NCBI GenBank assembly: GCA_934476545.1
Contig: CAKSOB010000069.1
Location: 1-7,186 of the forward strand
DNA length: 7,186 bases
Source of the DNA: an uncultured Eubacteriales bacterium
GTDB taxonomy: Bacteria > Bacillota > Clostridia > Oscillospirales > Acutalibacteraceae
Direction of reading: 5' to 3'
Both the position numbers and the translations under genes were made by a program. Position 1 is the stretch's first letter; each line of letters begins with the position of its first letter. Of this stretch, positions 6,346 to 7,186 are shown piece by piece. The notes below the pieces were generated by a model that did no database searches, was not told where the DNA came from, and saw nothing but the letters and a program-made list of their open reading frames with translations.

Positions 6346-6395
6346 CTCCTTTAATTTGAAAGTTTGGAATTCTACGAAATCACCGTTTGAAGGAG
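6346..6395 (-). promoter_or_regulatory. ureC ribosome binding site with a possible anti-Shine-Dalgarno partner
   Basis: On the minus strand CTCCTT (6395-6390), right after the ureB stop codon, is the exact complement of AAGGAG (6351-6346), the ureC ribosome binding site. Pairing of these six bases across a 38-nt loop would mask the site. A ribosome terminating on ureB would melt it, so translational coupling of ureB and ureC is conceivable. Six bases alone are weak evidence. Confidence 0.3.
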
Positions 6396-6396
6396 A

Positions 6397-6762
6397 TTAT
6401 TTAAAAAAGAAACCCTTCAGTTGTGCGTTCAAAACTGCCTGTCCTTTGTTGTAATCGGTAATCTGAGCGTTTGTCAGACCATTCATACCCTTAACAACTT
6501 GTCTGCCGCCAAACGGAACCAGAGTAACAGTCTTCTCATCGCCCGGCTCCCAACGGATAACGGTACCGGAAGGAATATCCAGCTTGTATCCAAAGGCTGC
6601 CTCTCTGTCGAATTCCATAAACTTATTCACTTCAAAAAAGTGCATATGGGAACCAACAGCAATTGGTCTTTTATCAGGATTCTTAACTTTCAGAGTGATT
6701 GTTTTTCTACCTTCGTTACCAACGATTTTTTCTTCTTTAAAAATGATTTCACCAGGAATCAT
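6397..6762 (-). CDS. ureB: Urease beta subunit
   Basis: The product is 121 residues, within the range of free-standing UreB but somewhat longer than the about 106 of the Klebsiella protein because of a C-terminal tail (about 100-121, ending KGFFFK). Family marks are MIPGEI at the N-terminus, ITLKVKNPDKRPIAVGSHMHFFEVN (22-46), FDREAAFGYKLDIPSGT (51-67), RWEPGD (70-75) and PFGGRQVVKGMNGL (83-96). UreB is a structural subunit of the (UreABC)3 urease complex and takes part in accessory-protein docking; it carries no catalytic residues. AGAGGTG lies 7 nt before the ATG. It starts 36 bp after ureA and ends 60 bp before ureC, in one transcription unit from the promoter at 7140-7168. Confidence 0.98.
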   Translation of the reverse strand: MIPGEIIFKEEKIVGNEGRKTITLKVKNPDKRPIAVGSHMHFFEVNKFMEFDREAAFGYKLDIPSGTVIRWEPGDEKTVTLVPFGGRQVVKGMNGLTNAQITDYNKGQAVLNAQLKGFFFK

Positions 6763-6798
6763 AGTCGGGCACCTCTTTCTTAATAAAGTAAAGTGTTT

Positions 6799-7104
6799 TT
6801 ATCGAATTGGGTTGTGAATGGTAATCTGCTTTGTACCATCATCGAATGTTGCCTCGATAGAAAGGGTTGGGAGCATCTCTGCTACGCCTTCCATAACATC
6901 GTTGCGAGTCAACAGCTGTGCGCCGTACTCCATCAGTTCCAGAACACCCATCCCGCCATCACGAACCTTCTCGTAGATGTCTGCTGTGATGTAGGCGATC
7001 GTTTCAACATAGTTGAGCTTTACGCCTCTGGCCTTTCTTTTTGCTGCAAGATCACCCATGGTGCTTACCATCAGTCTCTCGCTTTCACGTGGTGTTAAAT
7101 GCAT
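6799..7104 (-). CDS. ureA: Urease gamma subunit
   Basis: The product is 101 residues, the standard length of free-standing UreA. Recognisable segments are MHLTPRESERL at the N-terminus, ARGVKLNYVETIAYI (25-39), VRDGGMGVLELMEYG (47-61), and the C-terminal FDDGTKQITIHNPIR (87-101), matching the GTxLVTVHNPI type of end. UreA is the small structural subunit of the urease trimer and has no catalytic residues. AAAGGAGG (7113-7120) at 8 nt from the ATG is a near-ideal ribosome site. It is the first gene of ureABC, directly behind a strong promoter, so its upstream neighbour outside the window need not be co-transcribed. Confidence 0.98.
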   Translation of the reverse strand: MHLTPRESERLMVSTMGDLAAKRKARGVKLNYVETIAYITADIYEKVRDGGMGVLELMEYGAQLLTRNDVMEGVAEMLPTLSIEATFDDGTKQITIHNPIR

Positions 7105-7112
7105 AATTTTTA

Positions 7113-7120
7113 CCTCCTTT
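7113..7120 (-). promoter_or_regulatory. Strong ureA ribosome binding site
   Basis: AAAGGAGG on the minus strand is an almost perfect match to the 16S rRNA 3' end, 8 nt before the ureA ATG at 7104. It suggests high expression and fits a Gram-positive host. Confidence 0.9.
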
Positions 7121-7139
7121 GTATTTTGGGTATGGTTAA

Positions 7140-7168
7140 ATTATACTGGGAGAGATCTGAAAAGACAA
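7140..7168 (-). promoter_or_regulatory. Sigma-A type promoter of ureABC
   Basis: The minus strand carries TTGTCT (7168-7163), a 17-nt spacer and TATAAT (7145-7140). The -10 is a perfect consensus and the spacing optimal. Transcription should start near 7132, giving a leader of about 28 nt with the ribosome site inside it. The leader is too short for a riboswitch. I see no obvious operator in the spacer; regulatory sites further upstream would lie outside the window. Confidence 0.85.
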
Positions 7169-7186
7169 CCCTCTTAGTGAATAGAT

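Noticed and set aside
5764..6354. Plus-strand frame of 196 codons inside ureC
   Set aside because: Antisense shadow of a strongly biased gene; Cys-rich with no family signature.
7105..7186. Riboswitch, such as a nickel/cobalt element, before ureA
   Set aside because: The predicted leader after the promoter is only about 28 nt, too short for one.
1..7186. tRNA, rRNA, CRISPR array, insertion sequence or phage attachment site
   Set aside because: No cloverleaf, repeat-spacer pattern, transposase or terminal repeats were seen on either strand.

Overview
The window looks like part of a low-to-mid GC Gram-positive (Firmicutes, probably Clostridia) chromosome. This is inferred from strong AGGAGG-type ribosome binding sites, a textbook sigma-A promoter, an AhrC/ArgR-type regulator and moderately AT-rich intergenic DNA. 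Species cannot be told from the sequence alone. Every gene I can support lies on the minus strand, so the reading order runs from high to low coordinates.

Right part (about 7170 down to 4621): the three urease structural genes ureA, ureB and ureC as separate genes in the usual bacterial order. They follow a clear promoter (TTGTCT, 17-nt spacer, TATAAT at 7140-7168). All nickel-ligand and catalytic residues of UreC are present, so the enzyme should be competent once nickel is loaded. None of the accessory genes (ureE, ureF, ureG, ureD/H) or a transporter follows ureC, so maturation factors must be encoded elsewhere.

Middle (4620 down to 4143): about 478 bp, AT-rich, with no convincing gene. 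It is rich in structure: a perfect 11-bp inverted repeat, a tandem 12/13-bp repeat, several TTCGAA elements at roughly helical spacing, and a 15-bp hairpin with a T-rich tail just before the next gene. I see no conventional terminator close to ureC and no convincing promoter for the genes that follow. The hairpin is therefore a candidate terminator or attenuator between urease and the downstream operon.

Left part (4142 to 1): four closely spaced genes (gaps of 36, 27 and 39 bp) that look like one operon. They encode an ArgR-family regulator with an altered effector-binding motif, a MoxR/CobS-like AAA+ ATPase, a large protein joining an HExxH metallopeptidase-like segment to a C-terminal VWA domain with a complete MIDAS, and an MgtC/SapB-family membrane protein cut by the window edge. 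AAA+/VWA pairs are known as ATP-driven chelatases or remodelling machines (CobS/CobT, BchI/BchD, NorQ/NorD, RavA/ViaA). The target of this pair is unknown. The association of an orphan-like ArgR regulator, a zincin-VWA/AAA+ pair, MgtC and a nickel enzyme operon is the most interesting aspect of the window.
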